The notes under the pieces: generated by a model
Databases searched by the model: none
Told to the model about the DNA's origin: nothing
What the model saw: only the letters and a program-made list of their open reading frames with translations
Assembly (NCBI GenBank): GCA_929200405.1
Contig: CAKMZF010000001.1
Coordinates: 1 to 46,870 of the forward strand
Direction of reading: 5' to 3'
DNA from: an uncultured Gammaproteobacteria bacterium
GTDB taxonomy: Bacteria > Pseudomonadota > Gammaproteobacteria > Cardiobacteriales > CAKMZF01
Length of the DNA: 46,870 bases
Shown: one piece after another, positions 26,874-35,750 of the stretch
Numbering within the stretch: the stretch's first letter is position 1
How the letters are laid out: each line of letters starts with the position of its first letter
Made by a program: the position numbers and the translations under genes

Positions 26874-28013
26874 ATGAGCAGCGCGACCACCAAACACCCT
26901 ATTCTAACAACGCATGTCGGCTCATTGCCTAGAACACAACAGGTGGTAGATTTCATTTTTGCCAGAGAGCATAACCAGCCCTATGACGAAGCTGGGTTTA
27001 GAGAGTGCATGAAGCAGGCTTGTGTAGAGACTGTGAGACAGCAAGTTGAGGCTGGGGTAGACATCGTTTCTGATGGCGAGACTTCGAAAATTTCCTATGC
27101 GACCTATGTCAAAGATCGATATACCGGTTTTAGTGGAGATAGCCCAAGAAATGCGCCTGCAGACTTAAAGCAGTTTCCGAGTTTTTTACAGCGTTTGGCA
27201 GATGATGGTGGCACACCACAATATGCTCGGCCGATGTGCACAGGAGAAATTCAAGCAAAAGATGATATGGATTTACTGGCAGATATCGATAATCTGAAAT
27301 TTGCGATGGGCGCCAATGGTGCAAAAAGAGGGTTTATGAATGCGGCATCACCGGGGGTAATCTCGTTATTTCTGCAAAACCAGCATTATCCTACTAGAGA
27401 GGCCTATTTGGCAGCACTGGCAGAGGTGATGAAGCATGAATACGAAACCATCGTTGCTGCAGGGCTTGATTTACAGTTGGATTGCCCGGACTTGGCATTA
27501 TCACGACATATGCTATTTAGTGATTTGACTGACGCTGAGTTTGTGAAAATAGCGGAGATGCATGTTGAGGCGTTAAATCACGCCTTAGCTAATATCCCCG
27601 CAGAGAAGGTTCGCATACATATTTGTTGGGGGAACTATGAAGGCCCTCATGTCTGCGATATCGGTATGGATAAAGTGTTTACGACTTTGATGAAAGCCAA
27701 AGCCGATTATGTGTTATTTGAAACTTCTAACCCTAGACATGCCCATGAATGGACGGTTTTTTCAGAAAGACGTGCAGAGATACCGGAGCACAAAATATTA
27801 GTCCCCGGTGTGCTTGATACCACAACAAATTTTGTTGAGCATCCACAGTTAATTACACAGCGAATACAGCGGTTTGTTGATATCGTTGGTGCAGAGCGTG
27901 TGATTGCAGGGACTGATTGTGGCTTTGGCACGTTTGCAGGCTTCGGTGCAGTAGACCCTGAGATTGCTTATGCCAAGTTAGCTGCATTATCTGAAGGTGC
28001 TAAGGCCGTATAG
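26874..28013 (+). CDS. MetE C-terminal-like (cobalamin-independent methionine synthase family) zinc methyltransferase
   Basis: A 379-residue protein corresponding to the catalytic C-terminal barrel of MetE without the N-terminal domain. ATG 26874 has GGAG six bases upstream; an ATG 12 bases earlier is less likely. The N-terminus TTHVGSLPRTQQV, then DIVSDGETSK, is typical. The zinc ligands are present: His249 and Cys251 in HICWG, Glu283 in FETSNPRH and Cys349 in TDCGFGTF. This set binds zinc and activates a thiol acceptor. Relatives include demethylases and epoxyalkane-coenzyme M transferase. In a catabolic island it more likely removes a methyl or alkyl group from the substrate than makes methionine. 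Donor and acceptor are unknown. Confidence 0.85.
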   Translation: MSSATTKHPILTTHVGSLPRTQQVVDFIFAREHNQPYDEAGFRECMKQACVETVRQQVEAGVDIVSDGETSKISYATYVKDRYTGFSGDSPRNAPADLKQFPSFLQRLADDGGTPQYARPMCTGEIQAKDDMDLLADIDNLKFAMGANGAKRGFMNAASPGVISLFLQNQHYPTREAYLAALAEVMKHEYETIVAAGLDLQLDCPDLALSRHMLFSDLTDAEFVKIAEMHVEALNHALANIPAEKVRIHICWGNYEGPHVCDIGMDKVFTTLMKAKADYVLFETSNPRHAHEWTVFSERRAEIPEHKILVPGVLDTTTNFVEHPQLITQRIQRFVDIVGAERVIAGTDCGFGTFAGFGAVDPEIAYAKLAALSEGAKAV

Positions 28014-28054
28014 CTCGCCTAAGACAACTAATAGGTAGCTGAAATGGAAAGTAA

Positions 28055-28756
28055 ATGGAACTAATATTGCTGCCAGGGATGATGTGCGATGATCGCTTAT
28101 TTACCGCACAGTTATCGGCGCTGAGAGATCGTGCTTCGGTAAAAGTCGCCTCGATTAGTGGTTATAACCAAATCGAGCGGATTGCTGAAGATGTGCTCTC
28201 TCAAGTGAGAGATGAACAATTTGCATTGGCTGGTTTATCTATGGGGGGAATTGTAGCCATGGAAGTTGTTCGACAAGCACCAGAGAGAGTTTTGCAGCTT
28301 GCCTTGTTGAACACCAATCATTTATCTGACACTACCGAAAAGCGGGAGATTCGCAGCAAGCAAATAGCTCGCGTACTCTCAGGCGGCCTTGCAAAAGTCT
28401 TGATTGAGGAGATGAAACCTCTGTACTTAGCTCCGCAAAATAGTAGCAGAGATGATATATTGCAAACGGTCGTGAATATGGCATTAGATCTAGGAGAAAG
28501 TGTTTTTATTCGACAATCTGAGGCATTGGCGAACCGTCGAGACTACTCTGAAACCTTGCAGAATTATTTTGGTAAAACGTTGGTGTTAGCAGGTGAGCAT
28601 GATGCGCTCTGTCCACCTGAACGTCATCAAGCCATTGCTGATTTATTGCCAAATGCCACTTTAAAGATAGTGCCTAAGTGTGGTCATCTCAGCACGATGG
28701 AAAGCCCCGATAGTGTAAATACATCACTATTTAATTGGCTGAATAAGAGTGTTTGA
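28055..28756 (+). CDS. Alpha/beta hydrolase
   Basis: A 233-residue alpha/beta-fold hydrolase. The nucleophile elbow is GLSMGG with Ser62, the acid Asp lies in GEHDALCPP, and the catalytic His in CGHLSTMESPD. The oxyanion region LLPGMMCDD precedes. There is no signal peptide, so it acts in the cytoplasm on an ester, lactone or C-C bond. It follows the MetE-like gene by 41 bases and probably belongs to the operon. Confidence 0.9.
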   Translation: MELILLPGMMCDDRLFTAQLSALRDRASVKVASISGYNQIERIAEDVLSQVRDEQFALAGLSMGGIVAMEVVRQAPERVLQLALLNTNHLSDTTEKREIRSKQIARVLSGGLAKVLIEEMKPLYLAPQNSSRDDILQTVVNMALDLGESVFIRQSEALANRRDYSETLQNYFGKTLVLAGEHDALCPPERHQAIADLLPNATLKIVPKCGHLSTMESPDSVNTSLFNWLNKSV

Positions 28757-28823
28757 GACAGTCTCATTTATCTAATTCCCGTGTGTTTTACATAACTTTA
28801 TAACCTGTTTAAAAGGAAGCTTT

Positions 28824-29555
28824 ATGTCCTCTATATCTGACAATAAACCGCAATTTCTACCGGATGATCATTTTTGGGAAAAGCTAAAAAGTGTCGATAC
28901 GCCAACAATCTGCAACGCCATTGAAGTGGCTGAGGGCCAACGCGGATTTAATAATTTCACGCATCAAACAATGCTCTGTGCTGATGTGAAATTGCCAGCT
29001 ATATGTGGCTATGCGCGCACAGCACGCATAAAAGCAGTAACACCTCCAGAGGAGTCAAAAGAAGTGATTCAGGCTAGGCGTATGGACTATTATAAATATA
29101 TGGCCGATGCAGCAGAGCATTCTGTGGTGGTGATAGAAGATGTTGATTATCCTCATGCAATAGGCGCATTCTGGGGAGAGATTAATACAGCCGTACATTC
29201 TGGCTTTGGTTTAGATGGAGTGCTTACGAATGGGGTAATGCGTGATCTCGGTGACATGCAACCGGGCTTTCAAGTGATCGCGGGTTCGGTAGGCCCCTCG
29301 CATGGGTTTGTGCATGTCTTAGATTTTGGCCAGCCTGTATCGTTCTTTGGTTTGAAAGTACAGCCTAATGATATTGTACATGCTGATCGTCATGGTGCAG
29401 TGGTTATACCAGAAGCAGTGTTACCTAAATTAGTACAAGCTATTGATACTCTGTTGGAGAGTGAACATTTGGTATTAGGACCAGCCAGAGAGCCAGGTTT
29501 TAATTTTGAAAAGTTCCAAGCCGCTTGGTCGGCATTTGAAAAGGCGAGAACCTGA
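28824..29555 (+). CDS. RraA / 4-hydroxy-4-methyl-2-oxoglutarate aldolase family protein
   Basis: A 243-residue RraA-like protein with GGAAGC before the ATG, the last gene before the terminator. It has VDTPTICNAIEV, GYARTARIKAV, then GVLTNGVMRDLGDM with the Arg-Asp pair used to bind substrate and metal, and HADRHGAVVIP. Family members are metal-dependent pyruvate aldolases, oxaloacetate decarboxylases or the RNase E inhibitor RraA. In a catabolic operon a retro-aldol cleavage yielding pyruvate or a related keto acid is the likeliest role, and would fit the final step of the pathway. The residue beyond GVMRD and the flanks differ from RraA sensu stricto, so I do not use that name. Confidence 0.85.
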   Translation: MSSISDNKPQFLPDDHFWEKLKSVDTPTICNAIEVAEGQRGFNNFTHQTMLCADVKLPAICGYARTARIKAVTPPEESKEVIQARRMDYYKYMADAAEHSVVVIEDVDYPHAIGAFWGEINTAVHSGFGLDGVLTNGVMRDLGDMQPGFQVIAGSVGPSHGFVHVLDFGQPVSFFGLKVQPNDIVHADRHGAVVIPEAVLPKLVQAIDTLLESEHLVLGPAREPGFNFEKFQAAWSAFEKART

Positions 29556-29584
29556 GCAATAATTTCTGGATTTATTGCCGCTAG

Positions 29585-29617
29585 CCTCACTCAGCTATTT
29601 AGGCTGAGCGAGGTTTT
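29585..29617 (+). terminator. Intrinsic terminator of the catabolic operon
   Basis: CCTCACTCAGC and GCTGAGCGAGG form an 11-bp stem with a single A-C mismatch around a seven-base loop, followed by TTTT. It lies 30 bases after the RraA-like stop codon and just before the oppositely oriented DUF1499 gene, and ends the plus-strand run that begins at 16262. Confidence 0.8.
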
Positions 29618-29631
29618 AAGATATCCAAGTA

Positions 29632-30087
29632 TTAGCTTGCGTTGATTAAACTGCGTAGCTGTTCAATGCGCTTAGCATTGGCGCCGAGGTCAGAATGACC
29701 TACTCTTGAAGCGGAGCGCACTTCTACTTGGTTATCCTCTGTGTTCTTTCGCAGCTCAAAGTCATCGGTAAAGCCGAAAAATTTACTGGTAAAAGTGGCA
29801 TGTAAATAATCTACTTCCTGAGACACAATTTTTCCTCCCGCTGTCGCAACGGCAGAGATTAGGTCTTGCCAAAGTTGATTGACGTCATTTTCTTTAGCTT
29901 TATAAGCAGAAATTTGGGTCTTATCTGGATATATTTCAGAACATTCGCAGTTTGGTTTCTCACCACAAGGCTGTAGTTTGTGAGCAACCAAGCCTAAAAT
30001 TGGCTGCTCACTGTTCCACCAGACCAGTGATTTAAAGTAAATGCCAACGAGACAAATTAAAAAAACAACAAGCCACAAAAATTTCAT
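29632..30087 (-). CDS. DUF1499 family protein
   Basis: A 151-residue protein with an N-terminal hydrophobic helix (about 3-22, FLWLVVFLICLVGIYF) that anchors it to the membrane or acts as a signal. AGGTG precedes the ATG. Motifs PCGEKPNCECSEI near 41-53 and RSASRVGHSDLGANAKRIEQLR near the end are the hallmarks of DUF1499, a family of unknown function. It is a single gene, convergent with the catabolic operon. Confidence 0.82.
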   Translation of the reverse strand: MKFLWLVVFLICLVGIYFKSLVWWNSEQPILGLVAHKLQPCGEKPNCECSEIYPDKTQISAYKAKENDVNQLWQDLISAVATAGGKIVSQEVDYLHATFTSKFFGFTDDFELRKNTEDNQVEVRSASRVGHSDLGANAKRIEQLRSLINAS

Positions 30088-30207
30088 ATTACACCTAAAT
30101 TTTGAGTAGAAACTCCTGCTATTTTCTCAGGAGTGTAAAAAGTGCAGCAGTGTACAGTCATTAGATTAACTAACAATAAATCAATTTTTAATAAATTATA
30201 GATTATA

Positions 30208-30237
30208 AGTTGCAGGTTTGAATGAAAAGCTGCAACT
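30208..30237. repeat. Inverted repeat in the divergent 30088-30395 intergenic region
   Basis: AGTTGCAG and CTGCAACT, eight bases each and perfectly complementary, are separated by 14 bases. The whole 30088-30395 spacer is very AT-rich and holds the promoters of the divergent DUF1499 and solute-binding genes. The repeat could be an operator or an mRNA hairpin; neither is proven. Confidence 0.4.
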
Positions 30238-30337
30238 AATATAAATTAATTTTACAATGATTTGTACATAGAGCAATAACAATGTATCGTGAATATTAAT
30301 GTTAATTTTTTGTTATTAATTAAGATTTCAAATGTAG

Positions 30338-30352
30338 TCTACCATTGGTAGA
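30338..30352. promoter_or_regulatory. Palindromic operator candidate upstream of the family-5 solute-binding gene
   Basis: TCTACCATTGGTAGA has seven-base perfect arms around a single centre base. It lies 43 bases before the start codon of the solute-binding protein gene, where a repressor site would sit. No regulator gene is adjacent. Confidence 0.4.
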
Positions 30353-30395
30353 TTAGGTAAGTGAACATCGATAGATAACAATTTTAGGAGTGGTT

Positions 30396-32069
30396 ATGTG
30401 TTGGTTGAAGAGAGCGAAAACAGATGCTTTAACAGGAATTCTGGCTTCGCTTTTGAAGCTTATGAAATCAGTCTGTTTGTCGGCATTATGTCTGCTCTCA
30501 TTTGCGCAAGCGGAGCAGCCAGAATCAGCGGACTGTCATATTGTCACCAGCATTCATATATCGGAATTTGACCTAGTTTTTAGCCCTTTCGATATGGGTT
30601 TCTCGCCAATTAACTTTATTGGTGATATGACTTTTTTGACGTTATTTGATTTGAATGGCGCAGGTGGCATTGAGCCGAGATTTGCGAAACACTGGGAGAG
30701 TGAGAATAACAAATTAGTTATTGAGTTAGATGATCGCTGCCGTTGGTCTGATGGTGCGAAAATAACAGCCAGAGATATGGTCGATGGTATTCGTTTGATG
30801 TTCACAAATGCTGACTCATATGTGGCTGGCAGAGCGCTTTTTAAGTTTGGTATTGAGGTGCTTAATGGGACTATGCCATTAAGTAATCTAGGCGTTAGGG
30901 TGGTAGGGGATAATCACATAGAGATAGAGTATGTTGGGGCTCAAAAGCTGATGTTGAATGCTTTGGCACAACCATTTTATACACCGGTTCCAAATCATTT
31001 GCTTGACGCAGGTGAGGTCAAATGGCCAACACAGGAATTGCTTCCGATAACGAGTGGCGTTTATATAGGAAAGCATCTAAGCAGCGCTGATAATAGGTTG
31101 ATGTTATCAAAAAATCCGTATTATTGTTCTCATCTTCCCATCGCTATTTCAACAGCGGAGATATTAACCAATATCTCAGACAGGGCATCGGTAAGAGAAT
31201 TTATTTTCAAGAAGCTAGATGCCATTTCAAGAGTCACTTCCAGATTTATGCAGACATTGGTTAACCGCAGCAAGAGCGATGATAGTTATACTATAGGGGC
31301 GCACTCGGTGCTAGATAATAAAACGGTTTATTATCTTTTTATTAATCAGCTATTACCGGAGCTAACTGACTCGCGGGTTAAGTCGGCAATTCGTTTGGCG
31401 ATTGACCATGACTTGTATTTAAGTTCTGCAATGTTGGGCAGGCTGGCCAAGCGATTGAGTTCTTATACTCCAAACTATGAGAGATATAACCCACCAGCTT
31501 ATGATTATGGATCTTCTGATTATCAGCAAAGAATTGAGCAAGCCAAGGCATTAATGAGATCGGCTGGATATTCAGATGAGAATCCTTTACTACTAGATCT
31601 TCCAGTCAGGCAAAACCATTATCTAAAGCAAATGGCAGAAGCTTTAGGTGGAATGCTTAGCCAAGTCTATATAAAGCCGGTGTACCGAAATGCGGGGGAA
31701 GGTTCGGACTATTACTATGAGATGGACAAGGGCAATTTTGGTGCTGGTTTTTTTATTTGGGTAGGTGACTTTCCCGATCCCAGTAATTTTTTAGCGGGAA
31801 TCCTAGCAAAGAGATTTATTGATGAAAAAGTACATGCCAGACTAAAACAGAAGTTAATTGATAGCAATCATGCTGTTAATTCAGAAGAGAGTTACCGCCT
31901 ATTGGCAGAGTTAGAGAGCGATTTGGCTGAATTGGGGCATGTTATTCCGCTCTATATTATTAATCGTGGTTGGGCAGTGCGAAAGCCTTATCAGTTTGGA
32001 GGTCTGGATACATTGACTGTTAGAAATATTCAGAGTCCAGAATGTTTAGAAAAAGCATTGGCAAACTAA
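30396..32069 (+). CDS. Orphan ABC transporter family-5 solute-binding protein (oligopeptide type)
   Basis: About 557 residues. ATG 30396 has TAGGAG at ideal distance; a frame start six bases earlier and an ATG at 30462 are alternatives. The hydrophobic core and AQA of the signal peptide lie at about 27-39, so the leader is unusually long. The SBP_bac_5 fold is shown by FAKHWESENNKLVIELDD, RWSDGAKITARDMVDGIRLMF, and VKSAIRLAIDHDLYL. Such proteins bind peptides, nickel or other ligands and hand them to an ABC permease, but no permease or ATPase gene is adjacent, so it must serve a remote transporter or act as a sensor. Some C-terminal motifs diverge from peptide-binding relatives. Confidence 0.82.
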   Translation: MCWLKRAKTDALTGILASLLKLMKSVCLSALCLLSFAQAEQPESADCHIVTSIHISEFDLVFSPFDMGFSPINFIGDMTFLTLFDLNGAGGIEPRFAKHWESENNKLVIELDDRCRWSDGAKITARDMVDGIRLMFTNADSYVAGRALFKFGIEVLNGTMPLSNLGVRVVGDNHIEIEYVGAQKLMLNALAQPFYTPVPNHLLDAGEVKWPTQELLPITSGVYIGKHLSSADNRLMLSKNPYYCSHLPIAISTAEILTNISDRASVREFIFKKLDAISRVTSRFMQTLVNRSKSDDSYTIGAHSVLDNKTVYYLFINQLLPELTDSRVKSAIRLAIDHDLYLSSAMLGRLAKRLSSYTPNYERYNPPAYDYGSSDYQQRIEQAKALMRSAGYSDENPLLLDLPVRQNHYLKQMAEALGGMLSQVYIKPVYRNAGEGSDYYYEMDKGNFGAGFFIWVGDFPDPSNFLAGILAKRFIDEKVHARLKQKLIDSNHAVNSEESYRLLAELESDLAELGHVIPLYIINRGWAVRKPYQFGGLDTLTVRNIQSPECLEKALAN

Positions 32070-32444
32070 ATAGGTGCAATTCTTTAGTATTTTTTCATCT
32101 AATAACTAATTTCTTGATTGTTTCATCAGGTTGATATGCAAATAGTTATAGATATGACTCTATAAAGCACCAATTTTTCAGTGCTTTTTGGTCTTGATTG
32201 ATTTCCCCTTGAGCATTACTGTTTTCATTCATGCAATATTATACTGATTTTTTGATGTTAATTCTTAAGGTGGTTATTTCTACTATGTTTTGCTTTGAGA
32301 TAGTGAGAATTATTGCAAGACAGGCAGAAACCACGAGAACTCGTAGAGTTATAGCTATAAAAAATAACATTCTTGTCATATGACGGCTAAATATCATAAT
32401 GGTATTTTTTATTCATATTCATTAATAATTTAATTTATCAAATT
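32070..32444. other. Intergenic region with one weak terminator
   Basis: The 375-base spacer is AT-rich and I found no gene in it. A hairpin AAAGCAC/GTGCTTT around a ten-base loop at 32164-32187, followed by TT, could end the solute-binding gene. Further downstream there is presumably the promoter for the diguanylate cyclase, but I could not choose boxes with confidence. Confidence 0.4.
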
Positions 32445-34412
32445 ATGAAATTAAGAGAAAAAATATCTGTCTTCGTTTTATTTACAGGGCTGTTGGGGAT
32501 GCTGGTCTCTTATGCAATAGCGCATTCTAGTGCTTCTAAGTTGTCTCAGAAGTACTATGAGGATACGCTTCATGCAGTTAGAGAAGCGAAATCTACCCAG
32601 ATCAGAACTTATTTCAAAAGAATGCGTGATGAGACTTCTATGTTGTCTCAAAACTTGCTGACAGTTGAAGCGACAAAAGATTTTATTCAAGCCTTCAAAA
32701 AAGTAAAAGATTTCATGCCAGAATTAGATTCTGAGGTGTCTGAAACGACAATAAATCAGCTCAAGCGGATGACTGCAGCTGGCGACAATAAGTCGGCTAT
32801 TGAGTCGGTGATGTACCAAATGTCAGCTGAAGAGAGATTTTCTGAAAAAATCTCAGCATTTAATGAATATAGTAAGACTTATTTTAAATACAATCCTTCT
32901 TTATCTTTGACATCTGATAAATTTAATTATCACAATATACTGATTGTAGATGCAGAGACGGGTGATTTGGTTTATTCAGTCAAACAAGAGTATGAGTTTG
33001 GCAGGAGTTTGTTAAATCACACAGGGGAGGTTTGCAATCTGTGCAAGGCATTTCTCTCAGCTAAAAATGCTTATTACAAAGATTTTGTCAGATTGATTGA
33101 TTTTGATTTTTACTCTAGCACTAGCAAAATTCCTGCGTCATTTGTTTCTGCCCCGATTTATGATGGCGATAAATTGATTGCTACGATGATTGTGCATCTC
33201 TCGGTTGACGAGATTATCAATATTATGAATGGCAGTGAAAACTGGGAAGGTGAGGGCTTAGGGATGAGCGGCGAAACTTTTATTGTGGGTGCGGATTTTA
33301 AGATGCGCAGTCATTCACGCTTTTTTACTGAAGATAAAGAAAGCTATTTAGAAAGCTTGGATGAAGCAGGAGCATCGCAGAGTACGATCGAGAAAATCAG
33401 ACAGAATGACACTACAGTTTTGTATCAGAAAGTAGATACTGATGCCGTGCAAGATGCCTTACTTGGTAAATCTGGGGAGCAATATAATATTGATTATAGA
33501 GGTGTGAAGGTGCTTTCCTCATATAGTCCACTGAACATTCCTGATGTGAACTGGGCAGTAATTTCGGAAATTGACTATGAAGAGATTGTTGCACCTGTTA
33601 AAGCGCTGCAAAGAAATACCTTTATTCAGATCTGTGGATTTTCCTCTTTGCTATTATTGTTAAGTACTTTCTTTTCTAGAAAGATAACTGGACCATTAAG
33701 TAGTTTAACAGTGGCATTAGAGCAATTAGGTGAGGGTAATTTTAACCAGAAACTCGCCATTAAAAGCGACGATGAAATTGGTGTTTTAACGCGTTATTTT
33801 AACCATACCTCAGCAGAGTTGGAGTCTATGACAAAATCAGTTGATGCTTTCCGCAGTAAGTCTGATAATCTAGAAAAAGAGATAGAAGAGGTGGTTAAGT
33901 TATCACAATATGATTTTTTGACGGGTGCCTATAACCGAAATATGATTTCAATGGAAATTAATCAGCTCTTGTCCGATCGACGTAATCTCAGTAAAAGGAA
34001 CACTGTCCTAATGTTTGATCTGGATAACTTTAAGTATATCAATGATACCTTTGGCCATGATAAAGGTGATGAAATTCTTAAGATAATCGCCGATTTGGTG
34101 CAGGATAGAAAAAGAGATCAAGACATCTTCGCGCGTTGGGGCGGGGATGAGTTTATGATGCTTTTGCCATCAACAAACCTGCGTCAAGCAAATTTCTTTG
34201 CTGAGAAAATGCGTCAGAGAATTGAGGCGCATCCGGTGCTACGTCGAAATAATATTACTTGTAGTTTTGGTATTACCCAGATTGATACTCAAAAATCTGA
34301 GGAAGAGATATTTAAACAGGTAGATATCGCGCTGTATGAGGCAAAGAACCAAGGTCGAAATTGCGTTAAAAACTTTGGGGAAGAAACGACATTGGCTGTA
34401 AAAGTACATTAA
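32445..34412 (+). CDS. Diguanylate cyclase with periplasmic dCache sensor, HAMP and GGDEF domains
   Basis: A 655-residue membrane enzyme that makes cyclic di-GMP. A transmembrane helix lies at about 10-27. The periplasmic sensor spans about 30-385 and looks like a double-Cache domain (VDAETGDLVYSVKQEYEFGRS, APIYDGDKLIATMIVHLS). A second helix at about 390-408 is followed by HAMP (about 410-460) and a short coil. The C-terminal GGDEF domain has the intact active site GGDEF at 566-570 and an inhibitory site RDQD at 557-560, so product inhibition is expected. The sensed ligand is unknown. The ribosome site is weak. The dCache region includes a CNLCKAF segment with two Cys. Confidence 0.92.
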   Translation: MKLREKISVFVLFTGLLGMLVSYAIAHSSASKLSQKYYEDTLHAVREAKSTQIRTYFKRMRDETSMLSQNLLTVEATKDFIQAFKKVKDFMPELDSEVSETTINQLKRMTAAGDNKSAIESVMYQMSAEERFSEKISAFNEYSKTYFKYNPSLSLTSDKFNYHNILIVDAETGDLVYSVKQEYEFGRSLLNHTGEVCNLCKAFLSAKNAYYKDFVRLIDFDFYSSTSKIPASFVSAPIYDGDKLIATMIVHLSVDEIINIMNGSENWEGEGLGMSGETFIVGADFKMRSHSRFFTEDKESYLESLDEAGASQSTIEKIRQNDTTVLYQKVDTDAVQDALLGKSGEQYNIDYRGVKVLSSYSPLNIPDVNWAVISEIDYEEIVAPVKALQRNTFIQICGFSSLLLLLSTFFSRKITGPLSSLTVALEQLGEGNFNQKLAIKSDDEIGVLTRYFNHTSAELESMTKSVDAFRSKSDNLEKEIEEVVKLSQYDFLTGAYNRNMISMEINQLLSDRRNLSKRNTVLMFDLDNFKYINDTFGHDKGDEILKIIADLVQDRKRDQDIFARWGGDEFMMLLPSTNLRQANFFAEKMRQRIEAHPVLRRNNITCSFGITQIDTQKSEEEIFKQVDIALYEAKNQGRNCVKNFGEETTLAVKVH

Positions 34413-34451
34413 GAGCCGTAGTTGCTCCTACCACCCCTGACATCCTTATTG

Positions 34452-34488
34452 CTGTGCTAAATGTCGTTACTATCGATATTTAGCACAG
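34452..34488 (+). terminator. Terminator after the diguanylate cyclase gene
   Basis: A 15-bp stem, CTGTGCTAAATGTCG with CGATATTTAGCACAG, holds one G-U pair and a TTACTAT loop. It is followed by GTTTGTTTGAGTTTT rather than a clean T-run. It lies between the cyclase and the lactonase gene, so it probably ends the first transcript. Confidence 0.6.
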
Positions 34489-34595
34489 GTTTGTTTGAGT
34501 TTTCTCACAATCGATATTGGTAGTGTTATTATTGCCGTGAAATTTAGCTCGGTAATTGGGCCGGTAATTTGAAAAATTTGGTTCAGGAGATTGCG

Positions 34596-35720
34596 ATGCA
34601 GAATTATTATATGTTTGTTGGTCAAGCCAATCGAGATATTCCCTACGTTCGGCAAGTGAGTGGCTGCGGAATAAGTGTTTATACTTTCAATCCGGAAACT
34701 GCTAGGGTTGAATTTATTACCGAGAGTAATCAATCAGACAATCCTACTTATCTTACCTATTCGACTCAAAATAACGCACTATACGTTACCAATGAAGTTA
34801 TTCAGTGGCCAGAGGGTGCTATCACCTGTTATTCATTTGCACCTAAACAGCAGACTTTGCGCTATGTAAAGAAACAACTGATTTCAGGTACTATGACCGC
34901 TTATGTGGCCTTAGATAGCCAGGATAAAAATATTCTCGTGGCAAACTATGGGCATGCTGAAGACGCGGATTATTCTGGTGGTTCAGTGGCAGCTGTTCCC
35001 TGTGATGGTAGTCATTTGCAAACAATGACCGGACAAGTTTCCTTTGCTGGGGGAGGGATAGATGCCGAGCGCCAAGGTGGTTCTCATCCACATTGCATTA
35101 TTTCCAGTGCTGACAATCATTTTGTGATTATTGCTGATTTGGGGCTGGATGTATTATCAGTGCATCATTTTAATGCGGCAACTGGTGAGATTTCATCATC
35201 AGCAGTGTCGCAATATAGAACAGTTGCTGGTGCTGGTCCTAGGCAGGTGATTCGCAATGCTAGAGGTGATCGCTTGTATCTGCTAAATGAGCTTGATGGT
35301 ACGGCAAGTGCTTTGAGTTTTGATAGAGAGACAGGAGAAATTTTGCCGATTAATACCTTATCGACAATGCCAGATAATCTTGAAATTGTGCCTTTAAGTG
35401 CAGATATACAAATTCATCCCAATGAGAAATTTATTTATGTTAGCAACAGGATCACTAACACTCTATCGACTCTGTCGGTGGATGCTGCAACAGGTGCTAT
35501 CGCTTTAATAGATTGCATCCCCAGTGGTGGTGAAACACCACGCAGTATTTGCGTAGATCCTACAGGGGCTTTTTTGGTAGTTGCCAATCAAGATAGTGAT
35601 AATTTGCAGAGCTTTGCAATTAATGCAGAGACAGGTGCACTGGCCTTGATAGGTGAACCCCTGAGCGTTGGTAGTCCTACCTGCGTGAAAATTTGTCCCG
35701 TAACCACAACAGAGGACTAA
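34596..35720 (+). CDS. Beta-propeller lactonase family protein (6-phosphogluconolactonase Pgl-like)
   Basis: A 374-residue seven-bladed beta-propeller of the COG2706 lactonase family. I start at ATG 34596 because AGGAG sits six bases upstream; the TTG-start frame would add nine residues. Repeated blade signatures are visible: GISVYTFNPETARVEF, YLTYSTQNNALYVTNE, RQVIRNARGDRLYLLNE, IQIHPNEKFIYVSNR and PRSICVDPTGAFLVVANQDSD. HPHCI near 169 and the conserved His, Arg and Glu residues of the family are present. Activity on a sugar lactone is likely, but not specifically on 6-phosphogluconolactone. It stands alone and could act with the lactone-forming steps of the catabolic island upstream. Confidence 0.85.
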   Translation: MQNYYMFVGQANRDIPYVRQVSGCGISVYTFNPETARVEFITESNQSDNPTYLTYSTQNNALYVTNEVIQWPEGAITCYSFAPKQQTLRYVKKQLISGTMTAYVALDSQDKNILVANYGHAEDADYSGGSVAAVPCDGSHLQTMTGQVSFAGGGIDAERQGGSHPHCIISSADNHFVIIADLGLDVLSVHHFNAATGEISSSAVSQYRTVAGAGPRQVIRNARGDRLYLLNELDGTASALSFDRETGEILPINTLSTMPDNLEIVPLSADIQIHPNEKFIYVSNRITNTLSTLSVDAATGAIALIDCIPSGGETPRSICVDPTGAFLVVANQDSDNLQSFAINAETGALALIGEPLSVGSPTCVKICPVTTTED

Positions 35721-35750
35721 AAAGCAGAGAGTTAAAACTTTTGGAGAATT

